Of a DNA stretch of 64,000 nt, positions 27,546 to 36,637 are shown in pieces (the stretch's first letter is position 1; each line of letters opens with the position of its first letter). The position numbers and the translations under genes were made by a program. Location of the stretch: positions 1-64,000 of the forward strand of contig NZ_FPBP01000004.1 in NCBI RefSeq assembly GCF_900116705.1, in the 5' to 3' direction. The stretch comes from Halomonas korlensis (GTDB lineage: Bacteria > Pseudomonadota > Gammaproteobacteria > Pseudomonadales > Halomonadaceae). The notes beneath the pieces are model-generated. The model was not told the DNA's origin. It saw only the letters and a program-made list of their open reading frames with translations, and ran no database searches.

Positions 27546-28508
27546 CTATGTACGCTTAAGATAATGCACGCTAAACAAGCTATTGGCATCGGTCCAACAG
27601 CGCTGCGCTTCGAATCCCGCACGACCCGACAGTGCCTGAAAATTTCCGATTGTATATTTATACGAATTTTCAGTATGGATCGTTTCCCCTTCTAGAAAGC
27701 GGAAACGCTCCCCCTCAATAGTGACGACTTGAGGCAACTGGCTGACCAGATGCATTTCAATGCGGGATTGCTCTTCGTTGAAGAACGCCTGATGGCGAAA
27801 GTTTTCAGGCTCGATCTCGGCGTTCAGCTCATGACGAAGCCGTTCCAGTAGGTTCAGGTTGAATGCTGCCGTCACCCCAGCAGCATCATTGTAGGCGGCT
27901 TCCAGAGTCGACTTGTCCTTGAGCAGGTCGATACCTACCAATAGTCCACTGCCCGTGGGCAGCAAAGGATGCAAACCGCGCAGGAAATCCTCGGCGTCTT
28001 GTGGGTCAAAGTTTCCGATACTCGAACCAGGAAAGAAACCAACCGGTCGTTCGCAGCATAGCCCGTCAGGCAAGGCCATGTTGCAAGAGAAGTCAGCACA
28101 AGCAGCATGAACCTCAAGCCATGGGTAATCGGCAGCCAAACGCCGCGTACTTTCAAGAAGGAAGTCTCGGGAAATGTCGATGCCCAAATAGCTTGAAGGA
28201 CGCATGGCTTCCAACAATAGCCGTACCTTGCGGCTTGCCCCGCTGCCAAGTTCGATCAGAGTCGCCTCATGCCCTGCTATTCTCGCTATGTCTTCGGCGG
28301 CATTAGCAAGGATCTCCTCTTCGATTCGTGTCGGGTAGTACTCGGGCTGATGACAAATCTGATTGAATAACTCGGAACCACGCTGATCATAGAAAAACTT
28401 TGGCGAGGCGAACTTTTGCTCGGCTCTGAAGCCCATCAGTATCTCAACACGAAGCGATGTTATAGCCGGGGTCGGATGCAAATCGTGGAATTTTACGGCC
28501 AGGTTCAT
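27546..28508 (-). CDS. egtD: L-histidine N-alpha-methyltransferase (EgtD)
   Basis: EgtD trimethylates histidine to hercynine, the first step of ergothioneine synthesis. The 320-residue protein has the family N-terminus (FFYDQRGSELFNQICHQPEY), the SAM site IELGSGASRKVRLLLEA, GIDISRDFLLES and the FFPGSSIGNFDP segment, and the C-terminal histidine-binding region with ENSYKY. Its start lies 2 bases from the egtB stop, so egtB-egtD form one unit. No egtA, egtC or egtE is in the window; bacteria with this short EgtB usually do not need egtA/egtC. Confidence 0.95.
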   Translation of the reverse strand: MNLAVKFHDLHPTPAITSLRVEILMGFRAEQKFASPKFFYDQRGSELFNQICHQPEYYPTRIEEEILANAAEDIARIAGHEATLIELGSGASRKVRLLLEAMRPSSYLGIDISRDFLLESTRRLAADYPWLEVHAACADFSCNMALPDGLCCERPVGFFPGSSIGNFDPQDAEDFLRGLHPLLPTGSGLLVGIDLLKDKSTLEAAYNDAAGVTAAFNLNLLERLRHELNAEIEPENFRHQAFFNEEQSRIEMHLVSQLPQVVTIEGERFRFLEGETIHTENSYKYTIGNFQALSGRAGFEAQRCWTDANSLFSVHYLKRT

Positions 28509-28510
28509 GG

Positions 28511-29812
28511 TCAGCTCTCCTTGGCAAGACGGAAGCCGGAAAATGCCCAGCGGGCATGAGGAGGGAAAAAATTACGATAGGTAGCGCGCATGTGATCTTT
28601 CGGCGTAGCACAGCAGCCGCCTCGCAATACCATCTGGCCGGACATGAACTTGCCATTGTACTCACCTAGGCTGCCTGGCAACTTGCGGAACCCGGGATAG
28701 GGCCGATACGCGCTGCCGGTCCACTCCCAGACGTCACCGAACATCTGTCTCGGGGCTTCCGCGGACGGCACAGCCGCGATCGGCTGCAGATGATCCTGCT
28801 CGGCAAAATTGCCCTGCATGAGTAAGTCGCGGGCTACCGTCTCCCACTCGGCTTCGGTAGGCAGGCGCTCCCCGGCCCATTGGGCATAGGCATCTGCCTC
28901 GTAGAAGCTGACATGGCATACCGGCGCGTTCATGTCGACCGGCACCAGGCCGCCTAAGGTATAGTGATGCCACACCCCGTCCCGCTTGACCCAGTAGAGA
29001 GGGGAGTTCCACCCTTCGGCCTTGACTGTGGCCCAACCATCCGATAGCCAGTAGTCGGGCTTGTCGTACCCCCCCGCCTGTATGAACTCCATGAATTCGC
29101 CATTCGTCACCGGACGGTCAGCAAGCTGGAAAGCCTCGACGAACTGGAGATGGCGCCCCATTTCATTGTCGTAGACGAAGCCCTTGTCAGCCTCATCATG
29201 ACCAATATGCCGGACCCCGGCAGGATAGGCATGCCAGCCGAGCTCGCCCACTCCATGCACGGGCCTCGGCGCCAGATCGTCCCGGTAGGCCGGACACAGT
29301 GGATTCTGGGCCAGGATGTGCTTGATATCCATGAAAAGAAGTTCCTGATGCTGCTGCTCATGATGCAGCCCCAACTCCATACGACGAAGGATCTCCTGAA
29401 CGTGCTCTTGTGGTAGGTCGTTGAGCAACTCTTCTATGGCGCGATCGATATGGGCACGAAAGCGATAGACTTCGTCCACGGTCGGCCGCGAAATCATGCC
29501 GCGATCGGGGCGCGCAAACGGGGTACCGTGGGTCACGTAATAAGAATTGAACAGATAATCGTACGCGGGATCGAGGATCTGATAGGAGGGATGAAAAAGT
29601 TTTAGGATAAATGCTTCGAAGAACCAGCTGACATGGGCGATGTGCCATTTTGGGGGGCTGACGTCCGGCATGCTCTGCACCATGTAGTCTTCCTTGTGCA
29701 GAGGCGCACAAATTGTCTCTGTGGCGGCCCGGACCCGCTGATAGGCACGTAGCCACTCTTTAGCATGCGTGCTATCTAGTGAGTCGATAGGCAAATCTTG
29801 TATTAGTGACAT
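28511..29812 (-). CDS. egtB: Ergothioneine sulfoxide synthase (EgtB)
   Basis: EgtB is the non-haem iron enzyme that joins hercynine to a sulfur donor. The 433-residue protein has a DinB-like N-terminal domain with iron ligands His60 (WHIAH) and His151/His155 in HEQQHQE. A formylglycine-generating-enzyme-like C-terminal domain follows (MFGDVWEWTGSAY, RGGCCATP). The start is at MSLIQDLP, with GGAGGGG 7-8 bases upstream. A few upstream codons are also open. It begins 63 bp after nuoN on the same strand, so the egt pair may be read from the complex I-like transcript. A hairpin in the gap could reduce that. Confidence 0.95.
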   Translation of the reverse strand: MSLIQDLPIDSLDSTHAKEWLRAYQRVRAATETICAPLHKEDYMVQSMPDVSPPKWHIAHVSWFFEAFILKLFHPSYQILDPAYDYLFNSYYVTHGTPFARPDRGMISRPTVDEVYRFRAHIDRAIEELLNDLPQEHVQEILRRMELGLHHEQQHQELLFMDIKHILAQNPLCPAYRDDLAPRPVHGVGELGWHAYPAGVRHIGHDEADKGFVYDNEMGRHLQFVEAFQLADRPVTNGEFMEFIQAGGYDKPDYWLSDGWATVKAEGWNSPLYWVKRDGVWHHYTLGGLVPVDMNAPVCHVSFYEADAYAQWAGERLPTEAEWETVARDLLMQGNFAEQDHLQPIAAVPSAEAPRQMFGDVWEWTGSAYRPYPGFRKLPGSLGEYNGKFMSGQMVLRGGCCATPKDHMRATYRNFFPPHARWAFSGFRLAKES

Positions 29813-29851
29813 AAACGATCCCCTCCTAACTATCATTCCATCAAAGCGGGT

Positions 29852-29872
29852 CTGGCAGGCCAGACCTGCCAG
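29852..29872. terminator. Hairpin between nuoN and egtB
   Basis: CTGGCAGG and CCTGCCAG form a perfect 8-bp stem around CCAGA, 3 bp after the nuoN stop. There is no U-tract. It may be an mRNA-end stem or attenuator between the two gene groups. Confidence 0.4.
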
Positions 29873-29875
29873 TAC

Positions 29876-31285
29876 CTACAGGGCAAAGCGTATCGAGTCT
29901 GTGAGTATCATGAGCGTTTCTGCGCCGAGCCCGCCGATAATCAGCAGCAGGCCGACGATCATCAGCGTAGTCCGGGTCCATTGACCCGGCAGCACATGAA
30001 CTACCGAGTCGGAGGCACCGAACATCATCGCAGCGGCGACACGCAGGTAATAGAACAGCGAAATGACCGTATTCACCGCGGCGACGAAGGCCAGCCAGGC
30101 GTAGCCGCCGGCAATGGAGACCTCGAAAAGCAGTAGCTTGCCGAAGAAGCCGACCAATGGCGGGATGCCGACCAGTGACAGCAGCGCAGTGATCAGTATC
30201 GCGGCGACGGTAGGCGCCTTGCCGGCCAGGCCGTGGTAATCCACCAGCGCGGTGCGCCCCCGCAGGTGCGTCACCGCGGCAAAGGCGGCGAGATTGGCGA
30301 TGGCGTAACTGGCGAGAAACACCAGTAGCGCCGGCAGCGCCCGCTCGCTGGCCCCCACCACCACGATGGCCATCAGGGCATAACCGGATTGCGACACTGA
30401 GGACCAGCCCAGCAGTCGCCGGACATCGCTTTGTCTCAACGCGGCCAGATTGCCCAGCGTCATGGTGACGACCGACAGGAAGGCGACGATAGCGCGCCAG
30501 GCGATATCCGCGGGCAGCAGCGACACGAAGCGGGCCAGGGCGACGGCCGCGCCGATCTTGGGGATCACGGTCAGGAAGGCGGCGGCGGGCAATGGAGAAC
30601 CCTGAGCGACGTCGGGCATCCAGGCATGTGCCGGGAAGGCCGCCAGCTTGAAGGCCAGGCCCAGCACGATACAGGCCGTGGCGACGATGAGCGCCAGGGA
30701 GTCACGCCCTTCGGCGAGCCTCTCGGCCGTTTCGGTATAACCCGTAGTGCCCACCAGGCCGAACAGCACCACCACACCGACTACCAGTAGCGTGTTGGTG
30801 AGGGCACCGATCAGGAAGTATTTCATGCCCGCTTCCAGCGATGGCGTCCAGGCGCGATGAAAGGCCGCTAACGGATAGCCGGCCACCGAGGAGAGCAGCA
30901 CGCCCACCACCAGCTCCATGCTGTCACTGGCCGACGCCATCATGATCACGCCCAACAGGGCAAACAATAGCAGGGCGTAATATTCACCATGACGACGATC
31001 GGTCCACAGCCACGCGGGGGATAGCGCAATGGCGACGGCGCCAGCCAGCAGGATGAGTAGCTTGGCCGAAATCGCCACACCATCCAGCGCCCAGACGCCG
31101 GAAAATGTCAGACGTGGTGCCTCGTTCCACTGCGCAAAGGTCAGCCCAACGGCGATGGCGACCGCCAACAGGGCCAGTACCGCCATCCAGTGCTGCTGGT
31201 GCTGCCGGATAAACGATGCGAGCAGCACGATGGACACGGCGCCCAGCAGCAGGCTGACTTCCGGCAGTACATCACCGACGGGCAT
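29876..31285 (-). CDS. nuoN: Complex I-like antiporter subunit NuoN
   Basis: NuoN is one of three Mrp-antiporter-like proton-pumping subunits of complex I. The 469-residue protein has about 14 membrane spans. The key pump residues are visible: Glu in SMELVVGVLLSSVAGY, and Lys in LAFKLAAFPAHAWMPDV. The family segment RRLLGWSSVSQSGYALMAIV is also present. The ATG at 31285 shares one base with the nuoM stop. It is the last nuo gene of the cluster, and egtB follows. Confidence 0.9.
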   Translation of the reverse strand: MPVGDVLPEVSLLLGAVSIVLLASFIRQHQQHWMAVLALLAVAIAVGLTFAQWNEAPRLTFSGVWALDGVAISAKLLILLAGAVAIALSPAWLWTDRRHGEYYALLLFALLGVIMMASASDSMELVVGVLLSSVAGYPLAAFHRAWTPSLEAGMKYFLIGALTNTLLVVGVVVLFGLVGTTGYTETAERLAEGRDSLALIVATACIVLGLAFKLAAFPAHAWMPDVAQGSPLPAAAFLTVIPKIGAAVALARFVSLLPADIAWRAIVAFLSVVTMTLGNLAALRQSDVRRLLGWSSVSQSGYALMAIVVVGASERALPALLVFLASYAIANLAAFAAVTHLRGRTALVDYHGLAGKAPTVAAILITALLSLVGIPPLVGFFGKLLLFEVSIAGGYAWLAFVAAVNTVISLFYYLRVAAAMMFGASDSVVHVLPGQWTRTTLMIVGLLLIIGGLGAETLMILTDSIRFAL

Positions 31286-32772
31286 CAGCGGCCTCCCACG
31301 AGGATCTGGGAGGACGCCTCGATCAACGTGAGCAGAAAGCGTGGATAGACCCCGATGGTCACGATACCCAGCGCCAATATGCCCAGCACGCCCCACTCGG
31401 CACGCCCCAGATCGGGGAAGTCCGTCAGGTGCGACGGCAGGCGCCCGAAGAATAGCTGACGTAACAGATCCAGAAACAGCGCCGCGGTGATCAGAATCCC
31501 GATGATGCCGATCACCGCCAGCCAAGGGTATACGGCAAAGGTACCGGTGAAGATCTGAAACTCGGCGACAAAGCCGGCCAGCCCCGGCATGCCCAGACTG
31601 GCGAACGCCGCCAACACGGTGAAAGCAGTCAGCAGCGGCGCCTTGCGAGCCAGCCCACCGTAACGATCCAGCGCATATTCCCCGGTGCGCTGCCAGAAGG
31701 AGCCACAGATCAGGAACAGCGCGCCGGTGATCAGACCGTGCGCGACCATCTCCACCGTCGCCCCGACCAGGGCGAGCTGACGGGCGGCAATAGCCTCGTC
31801 AAAGAACGCGGCGGCCGCGGCGATTCCCAGTACCGTGTACCCCATATGGTTGATCGAGGTGTAGGCGATGCGCCGCTTGAGATTACGCTGCGCGAGCGCG
31901 ACCAGGGCGCCGTAGACAATCGACACGACGGCAATTACGGCGATGACGGGTGCATACCGCGTGAAGGTGTCGCTCATCATGGCGTAGGGAAGGCGAATCA
32001 TCCCGTAGGTGCCCATCTTGAGCAGCACGCCGGCGAGGATGGCTGACGCCGGCCCCGGCGCATCGACGTGCGCCTGGGGCAGCCAGGTGTGCAGCGGCAC
32101 TAACGGCGTCTTGATCGCCAAGCCCAGCATCAGCGCCAGGAATACCAGCCCGGCATAGAGCCCGGTGCCGGTCAGCGGCTGCTGCTCGATCAGCACGCGC
32201 ATGTCGAAGGTGTAGGGATCGACCGACAGATAGAGTCCGATGATTGCCAGCAGCAGCATCAGCGAGCCGGCGAACGTGTAGAGGAAGAATTTGAGCGCCG
32301 AGATCTGTGGCTGTCCGTGCCCCCAACGGCCGATCAGGAAGTACATCCCTACCAGGCTCAGGTCGAAGAAGACGTAGAAAAGCAGCAGATCCAGCGCCAG
32401 GAAAACGCCCAGCGATACGGATTGCAGGAAGAGCAGCCACGCATAGTACTGGCGTGGCTGGCCTAGGGTATCCACGGGGTAGGCGATACTGGCAGCGAAG
32501 AGCAGCGCGCTCATCGTCGCTATTGCCAGGGCAATACCATCCACCCCCACCCGGTACCCCATGCCCAGGCTGGGTACCCAGGGGATCTCCTCGACGAGCT
32601 GGAAAAGGGCGCCATCGGGATCGAATCGCAGCCAGGCCCATATCAGGCATACCAGCGACAGCAATGACACCAGGACGGCGAATCGGCGAGCAGCGTGCTC
32701 CGTCCAGCGGCGTGAACCGGCGAGTGCGAGGGCGCCTAGCATCGGCAGGCCCAAGGCGGCTGTGAGTATCAA
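31285..32772 (-). CDS. nuoM: Complex I-like antiporter subunit NuoM
   Basis: NuoM is a proton-pumping antiporter-like subunit, 495 residues here. The Lys of LAIKTPLVPLHTWLPQAH is conserved. The usual Glu of helix 5 (FWEMMLVPMY in typical NuoM) is Asp in this protein (FFDLSLVGMYFLIGRWG). I choose TTG at 32772, which overlaps the nuoL stop as TTGA and has AGGAG 7 bases upstream; the frame has no other sensible start. It is tightly coupled to nuoL (4-nt overlap) and nuoN (1-nt overlap). Confidence 0.9.
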   Translation of the reverse strand: MILTAALGLPMLGALALAGSRRWTEHAARRFAVLVSLLSLVCLIWAWLRFDPDGALFQLVEEIPWVPSLGMGYRVGVDGIALAIATMSALLFAASIAYPVDTLGQPRQYYAWLLFLQSVSLGVFLALDLLLFYVFFDLSLVGMYFLIGRWGHGQPQISALKFFLYTFAGSLMLLLAIIGLYLSVDPYTFDMRVLIEQQPLTGTGLYAGLVFLALMLGLAIKTPLVPLHTWLPQAHVDAPGPASAILAGVLLKMGTYGMIRLPYAMMSDTFTRYAPVIAVIAVVSIVYGALVALAQRNLKRRIAYTSINHMGYTVLGIAAAAAFFDEAIAARQLALVGATVEMVAHGLITGALFLICGSFWQRTGEYALDRYGGLARKAPLLTAFTVLAAFASLGMPGLAGFVAEFQIFTGTFAVYPWLAVIGIIGILITAALFLDLLRQLFFGRLPSHLTDFPDLGRAEWGVLGILALGIVTIGVYPRFLLTLIEASSQILVGGR

Positions 32773-34694
32773 AGGAAGACTCCTATGCCCAAAAGAACCA
32801 TGATGGCGGCGAGACCCATCGCAATGCCGGCGTAGTAGTGGTGCATCTGGCCGCTCTGGACCTGACGCGCATACCGTCCGCCCCAGTCGGTCAGCCGCGA
32901 CAGCGACCCTGGCACGCCCTCGGCAAGCACCTCGCCTCTGGTCGCGTTGCACCGCGCCAACCATTGGCCGAGGCGGGCCGCACGGTGCAGCCCGGCATCG
33001 ACGACGCCATCGTCGAAGCGCGCCAGGCGGCCGCTGGCGCTTCGGACACGCATGACGGCAGCATGGACGAAAGCATCCAGCCCATGGTCGTCGAAGCGCG
33101 CCAGGCGGGCGCTGGTACCGACTACAAGCGTCGCCAGGCCCTCGATCAGCGTGGGCAGGCCGAACCAGCCCGTCGCGACACTTTTCCAGCGGCTCGAAGC
33201 CGACGACCGTTCACGACGGGTGAGCGCGATGCCCAGGACGATCCCCGTCAGCACCAGGACCAGCGAGACGACCAGTTCCCAGGGATGGCTTTCCGGCAGG
33301 CGCAGGCCCAGGGCCTCGACCATCCAGTGTTGCGCCTCGGGCCACCACCACAGCGAAAGCAGCAAGGTCATACCGACCAGCGAATAGAGCGCCCAGGCTT
33401 CAGAAGGTGAGGGAGACGGCGCAGCAAACCGGTCGGAGCGCACCTCTCGGGTAGAGCGGGACATGCGACCAAAGGCCAGCAGCTGAAAACGCGTGGCATA
33501 CAGCGCACTCAAGCCACCGGCCAGCATGACAAGCAGCGCCAGCCACAGCGCCTGATGATTGGCCGTGGCGACGATCTGCTCCTTGCTCCAGGCTGCGCCC
33601 AGCGGCGCCAAGCCGGCTAATGCCAGACTCGCCACGCCGGTGGCCAGCGCGATGCCCGGCAGTTGCCGGCCCAGACGCATGTCTTCCAGTCGATAACTGC
33701 CGACCTGGCTTTCGGCCAGCCCCGCCGAGAGAAACAGCCCGGCCTTCATGAACGCATGCGCGACGAAATGCAGCAGGGCCACGCCGGGAAAGCCCGCGCC
33801 GACTGCCAGCCACATCAAGCCATACTGCGCCGAGCTCGAGGCCGCCAGCAGCTTCTTGGCGTGTCCCTGGGCGGCGCCGACTACGCCGCCGGCCAGCGCG
33901 GTCACTAAGCCGATACCCATGGCGAGCGGCGCAAACCAGCCGACATCCGAGAGTGTCGGTTGTAAGCGGATGATCAGGTAGAGACCGGCGGCGACCATGG
34001 TCGCCGAGTGCAGCAGCGACGACACCGGCACCGGCCCCGACATGGCCGCGAATAGCCATGGGGAAAACGGCACCTGCGCCGACTTGGCCGCCGCCGCGAG
34101 AACGATCCCTCCCGCCGCGACATGCAGGAGGCCACCTTCGAGCGCGGCCAGGTCGGTATAGCCAAACCCGCCGCTACCGGCGAAGACTGCCGCCGCCGCG
34201 ATATACAGCCCCAAATCGCCGAAGCGAGTGACCAGAAATGCCTGCGCCGCATCACGTGGAATCTCGGCTTTGCCCCAGCGGTGTGAGATCAGCGCCCAGG
34301 AGCAGGCGCCGACCAGTTCCCAGGCGATCAGTAGCGTCAACAGGTCGCCCGCCAGCACCAGCCACTGCATGGCGCCAACGAAAGCGACCAGCAGCGCCAT
34401 CAGCCGCGCGCTGGACTCGTGATAGCCGGCGTAGACGATTACCGGCAGGGCGACCAGTGGTACCACCAGCGCGAAGACCGCGCTCGCCGTGGACAAGTCC
34501 AAGGTCAGCGCCAGCGTATCGCTCCAGCGGTAGCCGCCGCTCCAGTCGTTTGCCACCGCCAAGCCGGCCAGGGCCAGGGTCGCGAGCGTGATCAGTGCCG
34601 TTCCCAGCGTCAGTCCGGCACGCCCGACCCGCCGGCCCGCCAGATAGACCAGCGGCGCGAGCAACAGGGGCAATAGCGCGACCGACCACAGCAT
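32769..34694 (-). CDS. nuoL: Complex I-like antiporter subunit NuoL
   Basis: NuoL is the distal pump subunit with the long lateral helix. The 641-residue length suits it. Conserved Glu (IAWELVGACSWALISHRWG) and Lys (AAAKSAQVPFSPWLFAAM) are present, as is HSATMVAAGLYLIIR. The C-terminal part has the lateral-helix region with repeated ARLARFDD-type segments and a final span. Pump residues are intact, although the complex lacks an electron-input module. It overlaps nuoK by 1 nt. Confidence 0.9.
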   Translation of the reverse strand: MLWSVALLPLLLAPLVYLAGRRVGRAGLTLGTALITLATLALAGLAVANDWSGGYRWSDTLALTLDLSTASAVFALVVPLVALPVIVYAGYHESSARLMALLVAFVGAMQWLVLAGDLLTLLIAWELVGACSWALISHRWGKAEIPRDAAQAFLVTRFGDLGLYIAAAAVFAGSGGFGYTDLAALEGGLLHVAAGGIVLAAAAKSAQVPFSPWLFAAMSGPVPVSSLLHSATMVAAGLYLIIRLQPTLSDVGWFAPLAMGIGLVTALAGGVVGAAQGHAKKLLAASSSAQYGLMWLAVGAGFPGVALLHFVAHAFMKAGLFLSAGLAESQVGSYRLEDMRLGRQLPGIALATGVASLALAGLAPLGAAWSKEQIVATANHQALWLALLVMLAGGLSALYATRFQLLAFGRMSRSTREVRSDRFAAPSPSPSEAWALYSLVGMTLLLSLWWWPEAQHWMVEALGLRLPESHPWELVVSLVLVLTGIVLGIALTRRERSSASSRWKSVATGWFGLPTLIEGLATLVVGTSARLARFDDHGLDAFVHAAVMRVRSASGRLARFDDGVVDAGLHRAARLGQWLARCNATRGEVLAEGVPGSLSRLTDWGGRYARQVQSGQMHHYYAGIAMGLAAIMVLLGIGVFL

Positions 34695-34999
34695 CAGTGC
34701 TTCAACTCGCTCAGCGCTTCGGTCATGTCGGCCTGCTTGGCGCGAAAGACCGCCACCACCAGCGCGAAACCCATGGCCATCTCGATGGCCATCACCGCCA
34801 TGACAATGATGGTCAATAATTGGCCTTCCGGCGTACCCGCCCCACTGAAGGCCCAGAACGCTACGGCGGCGAGCATGACGCCATTGAGCATCAGCTCGAG
34901 GCCCATCATCAGCATCACGAACGATTGCTGCGACAGCGCGCCATATAGCCCGATACCGATTAGCGCCGCCGCCAGCAGCAATAGCGTCATCAATGTCAT
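34694..34999 (-). CDS. nuoK: Complex I-like subunit NuoK
   Basis: This is a 101-residue, three-helix subunit. The two membrane Glu residues that carry protons in NuoK are kept, in MMGLELMLNGVMLAA and MAVMAIEMAMGFAL. The ATG at 34999 has AGGAGG 5 bases upstream. It shares one base with nuoL, and the nuoJ stop lies 27 bp upstream. Confidence 0.9.
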   Translation of the reverse strand: MTLMTLLLLAAALIGIGLYGALSQQSFVMLMMGLELMLNGVMLAAVAFWAFSGAGTPEGQLLTIIVMAVMAIEMAMGFALVVAVFRAKQADMTEALSELKH

Positions 35000-35026
35000 G
35001 TCGGCCTCCTTGCCGTGTCGGGTCAC

Positions 35027-35653
35027 TTAATGGTGATGCGCGTGTCCACCGCCTTCGTCATCGTCCTCGTCTTCGTTCTGGGGCTGCCCCGCCGGCTCGC
35101 CGTCCGGTGCCAGCCCCGGTGGCATCGAGCCGACATCGGCCGCGCCGTAACGCCCGCGATGGCTCGACAGCACCACCACACCGATCATCGTCGCCAATAG
35201 GACAATGGCCGCCGATTCGAAGATCAGCATCGAGTCGCCGAGCATTTCCAGGCCCAGCGAGACCACCGGGGCGTGCTTCGCCGGAAGCGGGGCATCGGGA
35301 AAGCCACTGAACACGGCCACCGCAGAGAGCACGGTGAAGGCGATGACCCCGGCCACGATGGCGGCGCGCTCCTGATGCACCATCTTCATCGGATTGAGGC
35401 CGGCCGGGTTCATCATGAACATGACCATAAACAGCGCCATGACCATCATCTCGACGGCCATCATGAAGAACATCGCCACCCCCAGGTATTCGGCGGTCAG
35501 CAGGATCATGATCGCGCCAACGGCAATGAACGACAGCAGCAGGAAGAACGACGCCCGCACCATCGAGTCGGTGCAGAACACACGCCAGCCGGTGTAGACC
35601 GCAAGCGCGGCCAGCAAGAAGAAGCTGATATCGACGCCGATGCCATGGCTCAT
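35027..35653 (-). CDS. nuoJ: Complex I-like subunit NuoJ
   Basis: NuoJ is a five-helix membrane subunit. The 208-residue product shows LLLSFIAVGAIMILLTAEYL and the VEMMVMALFMVMFMMN helix, then two further spans. The C-terminus is an unusual acidic-then-His tail (DEDDDEGGGHAHHH) that could bind metal. The ATG at 35653 follows GGGAGG by 7 bases. Sixty bases separate it from nuoH. Confidence 0.88.
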   Translation of the reverse strand: MSHGIGVDISFFLLAALAVYTGWRVFCTDSMVRASFFLLLSFIAVGAIMILLTAEYLGVAMFFMMAVEMMVMALFMVMFMMNPAGLNPMKMVHQERAAIVAGVIAFTVLSAVAVFSGFPDAPLPAKHAPVVSLGLEMLGDSMLIFESAAIVLLATMIGVVVLSSHRGRYGAADVGSMPPGLAPDGEPAGQPQNEDEDDDEGGGHAHHH

Positions 35654-35713
35654 CGCTGTGCCTCCCTTCTTCACAACATCCTTTCCCACCGCTTATTTAC
35701 CACGACTGACTTA

Positions 35714-36637
35714 CTACAATGCCGCTGCGCCGGCCCAGACCAGATCGACGAACGCGAGCGGCAACAGCACCACCCACATCAGGATCACGCAGCGCTCCGG
35801 CGGCAGGCGCGGCAGCAGACGGCCCAGCAGCAACAGCATGGCCAAGACAGCGAGCATCTTCAGCACCAGCCACAGCGGGCCTGGTAGCCACGGTCCCAGC
35901 CAGCCGCCGAGAAAGGCGCTTGCCGCCACGCCACTGAACGCCACCAGCATCGCCGCCCGGGCAAGGTCCCAGACCAACCGCGGCGGTCCGGAGACCTCGG
36001 ACGCCGTGCCACCGGCCAGGTCGGCCGAGTCGGCGAGGTTCAGCGGCCCCCAGAAGGTCATTCCCAACCCGACGATCAGCAACAGCGGTAAACCCAGCGG
36101 CTGGCGGATAACATTCCACAGCTCCGCCTGTGAGACCACCACCTGGGTGAATTGCAGCGACTCGGCCGGCAGCGCCACGCCGATCAGCACGAACATGCTG
36201 ACCAGGATGTAGGAAAGCCCCAGTGCCACATACCGATAGGCCCCGATCAGGGCGAACAGCGCATTGGCCGACCAGCCATGCAGGAAGATCACCACCGTGG
36301 CCAGCGCCTCCACGCTGCCCCACAGCACCACGCTGGTCGCCAGGTCGGTGGCGACCAGCGTCTCCGACCATGGCACGACGGCAAGCCCAGTCGCTGCCAG
36401 CGCTAGATACAACGCCGGTGCCAGCCGCCAGGCCCGCCAGTCCGGCGCCTCGGTGGCATTGGCCGTTTGGGTCAACAGCCAGGCGCCACGCGCCAGCGGC
36501 GCCTGCCAAGCGCTGCCGGTCTGAGGCATGCCGAGCGTACCGGCAATCAGTCGATCCAGCACCGCGACCACATAGGCGCCGATGCCCAGCGCCGCCAGCA
36601 CCACGATGACCGGCAAGATGAGTTCGCGCCAGATCAT
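35714..36637 (-). CDS. nuoH: Complex I-like subunit NuoH, divergent
   Basis: NuoH normally forms the quinone entry and links the redox arm to the pumps. This 307-residue protein has the eight-helix pattern and the LGMPQTGSAWQAPLARGAWL and GWSANALFALIGAYRYVALG segments. The normally acid-rich loop (PEGESELVAGFNVEYSG in typical NuoH) reads PLNLADSADLAGGTASEVSG, so several Glu of the E-channel loop are missing. It starts at ATG 36637, overlapping the B/D fusion gene as ATGA. Confidence 0.85.
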   Translation of the reverse strand: MIWRELILPVIVVLAALGIGAYVVAVLDRLIAGTLGMPQTGSAWQAPLARGAWLLTQTANATEAPDWRAWRLAPALYLALAATGLAVVPWSETLVATDLATSVVLWGSVEALATVVIFLHGWSANALFALIGAYRYVALGLSYILVSMFVLIGVALPAESLQFTQVVVSQAELWNVIRQPLGLPLLLIVGLGMTFWGPLNLADSADLAGGTASEVSGPPRLVWDLARAAMLVAFSGVAASAFLGGWLGPWLPGPLWLVLKMLAVLAMLLLLGRLLPRLPPERCVILMWVVLLPLAFVDLVWAGAAAL

